Of a stretch of 38,890 bases of DNA, positions 38,349 to 38,890 are shown piece by piece (within the stretch, counting starts at the first letter, position 1; every line of letters starts with the position of its first letter). Under the pieces are notes generated by a model. That model saw nothing but the letters and a program-made list of their open reading frames with translations. It was not told where the DNA came from and ran no database searches. The position numbers and the translations under genes are program-made. This DNA is from a virus. The stretch spans positions 1 through 38,890 of the IMG/VR virus record IMGVR_UViG_3300025736_000071; one strand, 5' to 3'.

Positions 38349-38555
38349 TTATAATGCAGCGTCACCATCTTTTCCCGCTGAATATGTTATTCCTGAAGAT
38401 GATGTAGCATCATGATTTCCACTTTCATCTGTAGCATCACCGTTAAACATTCATAAAGCAACCCCACTGCTATCTCCAAATGTATCTACTACAGTCTTCC
38501 CGCCGCCGCCACCGCTTCGTCTTCGAGATGAAATAACTCCTGGTATAATGCTCAT
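38349..38555 (-). pseudogene. LamG-like gene fragment with an in-frame TGA
   Basis: From an ATG at 38555 (AAGGA upstream) the frame reads MSIIPGVISSRRRSGGGGGK, then DTFGDSSGVAL, stops at TGA (38451-38453), and continues in the same frame MFNGDATDESGNHDATSSSG and ITYSAGKDGDAAL to a TAA (38349-38351). The typical N-terminus of LamG/concanavalin-like phage proteins runs through both halves (xSGVALYxFNGDATDESGN), with an aromatic residue where TGA stands. The gene also ends after about 70 residues, before most of the domain. It looks like a decayed fibre gene, or two tiny genes with a TGAATG junction. Confidence 0.55.
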
Positions 38556-38565
38556 TTAATATCCT

Positions 38566-38890
38566 TTAAAATTTATCTGTAGTTTGCAACAGTCCATCCT
38601 CGCCAGCTGCCACTACATAAGTTCCATCGTACCCTAGGGTATAAATGCCAGCTGATGCAGTAGATTCTAAAGCCCACGTACCAGTTGGATTAGTTGCATC
38701 TGTAGTAGCAATTTCTCCGGTTGCGCTCGCAGCTATCCAAGTTCCATTGATATATTTTACTGCTCTAATACTATCTGTTCCGAATGGGTGACTTGTATTT
38801 GCTGTCCACCCAGCCGTTGGATTTGAAGAATAATATAACTTACCAGCATCTCCAACTGCTACCCAGTATCCATTTCCAAAATCAACACTT
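38566..38890 (-). CDS. Beta-propeller fibre protein, C-terminal part (start off the window)
   Basis: 108 codons from the right edge to TAA at 38566-38568; the start is beyond the edge. Repeats of NGYWVAVGDAGKLYYSS, NGTWIAASATGEIATTDA and DGTYVVAAGEDGLLQTTD are blades of a BNR/sialidase-like or photosystem-assembly-factor-like propeller often used as a receptor-binding part of phage fibres. It is followed 11 bases later by the broken LamG-like gene and then by the 73-aa fibre-head gene, in one leftward unit. Confidence 0.75.
   Translation of the reverse strand, partial: SVDFGNGYWVAVGDAGKLYYSSNPTAGWTANTSHPFGTDSIRAVKYINGTWIAASATGEIATTDATNPTGTWALESTASAGIYTLGYDGTYVVAAGEDGLLQTTDKF

Noticed and set aside
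1-38890. Alternative genetic code with UGA as tryptophan
   Set aside because: UGA ends several normal genes (18560, 24051, 27583, 33640), two of them in classic stop-start overlaps, and tryptophan is coded by TGG throughout.
1-38890. Window treated as an exact circular genome joining 38890 to 1
   Set aside because: Joining the ends puts the two cut fibre genes out of frame with each other (the left fibre would stop after two more codons), so a simple circle is not supported.

Overview
The window is phage DNA: 38.9 kb of AT-rich, densely packed sequence with a nearly complete tailed-phage gene set of podovirus-like layout (P22-like portal, N4-gp56-type major capsid protein, beta-propeller tail hub, large glycine-rich ejection-type protein). 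No host gene, ribosomal RNA or CRISPR array is seen. Both edges cut through tail-fibre genes. The host cannot be named; a signal peptide on one small protein and canonical sigma70-like promoters fit an ordinary bacterium. Almost all genes have a good Shine-Dalgarno sequence and stop at TAA or TAG; TGA is rarely used but is a real stop (for example the ATGA overlap at 33639).

Layout. (1) 1-7801, minus strand: two giant repeat-rich tail fibres with four small genes between them, three of which are tandem paralogues. (2) 7983-9936, plus strand: an HNH endonuclease with an extra ribbon-helix-helix-like end, then the large terminase, then a strong terminator. (3) 9935-26776, minus strand: the virion module. 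In transcription order (right to left): promoter, portal, three small genes, scaffold, terminator, a 400-base regulatory gap, major capsid protein, a second surface-type protein, adaptor and connector proteins, small membrane proteins, a fibre with a gp53-like end, the tail hub, and three ejection-type proteins. (4) 26835-31818, minus strand: an early module with three good tRNAs (Glu, Thr, Asp), one aberrant Cys-like tRNA, a tRNA 3'-end fragment, a GroES co-chaperonin, a possible small terminase, a replication-initiator-like winged-helix protein and a small repressor-like protein. (5) 31819-31982: a divergent control region with a canonical promoter and three inverted repeats. (6) 31983-37986, plus strand: the other early operon with small unknown proteins, a five-repeat DNA-binding protein (INT_rpt plus excisionase-like helix-turn-helix), a helically phased GGGAATTT array, two tandem ERF-type annealing proteins and a structured RNA. 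(7) 38078-38890, minus strand: more fibre pieces, including a broken LamG-like gene and a beta-propeller fibre cut by the edge.

How it works together (inference): the two early operons diverge from the 31.9-kb switch. The rightward one probably handles recombination and replication (ERF pair, INT_rpt protein), the leftward one replication initiation, translation help (tRNAs) and folding help (GroES). The late genes build a short-tailed virion with large repeat fibres. No endolysin, integrase or DNA polymerase was recognised, so lysis and any integration functions are either outside the window or carried by unrecognised small genes.

Most worth a second look: the phased GGGAATTT repeats beside the INT_rpt protein and the ERF pair; the three-hairpin RNA with a UUCG loop at 37.54-37.66 kb; the GAGCTC palindromes and structured leader before the capsid gene; the tRNA 3'-end fragment that could be an attachment core; and the nested membrane-protein genes near 18.4 kb.
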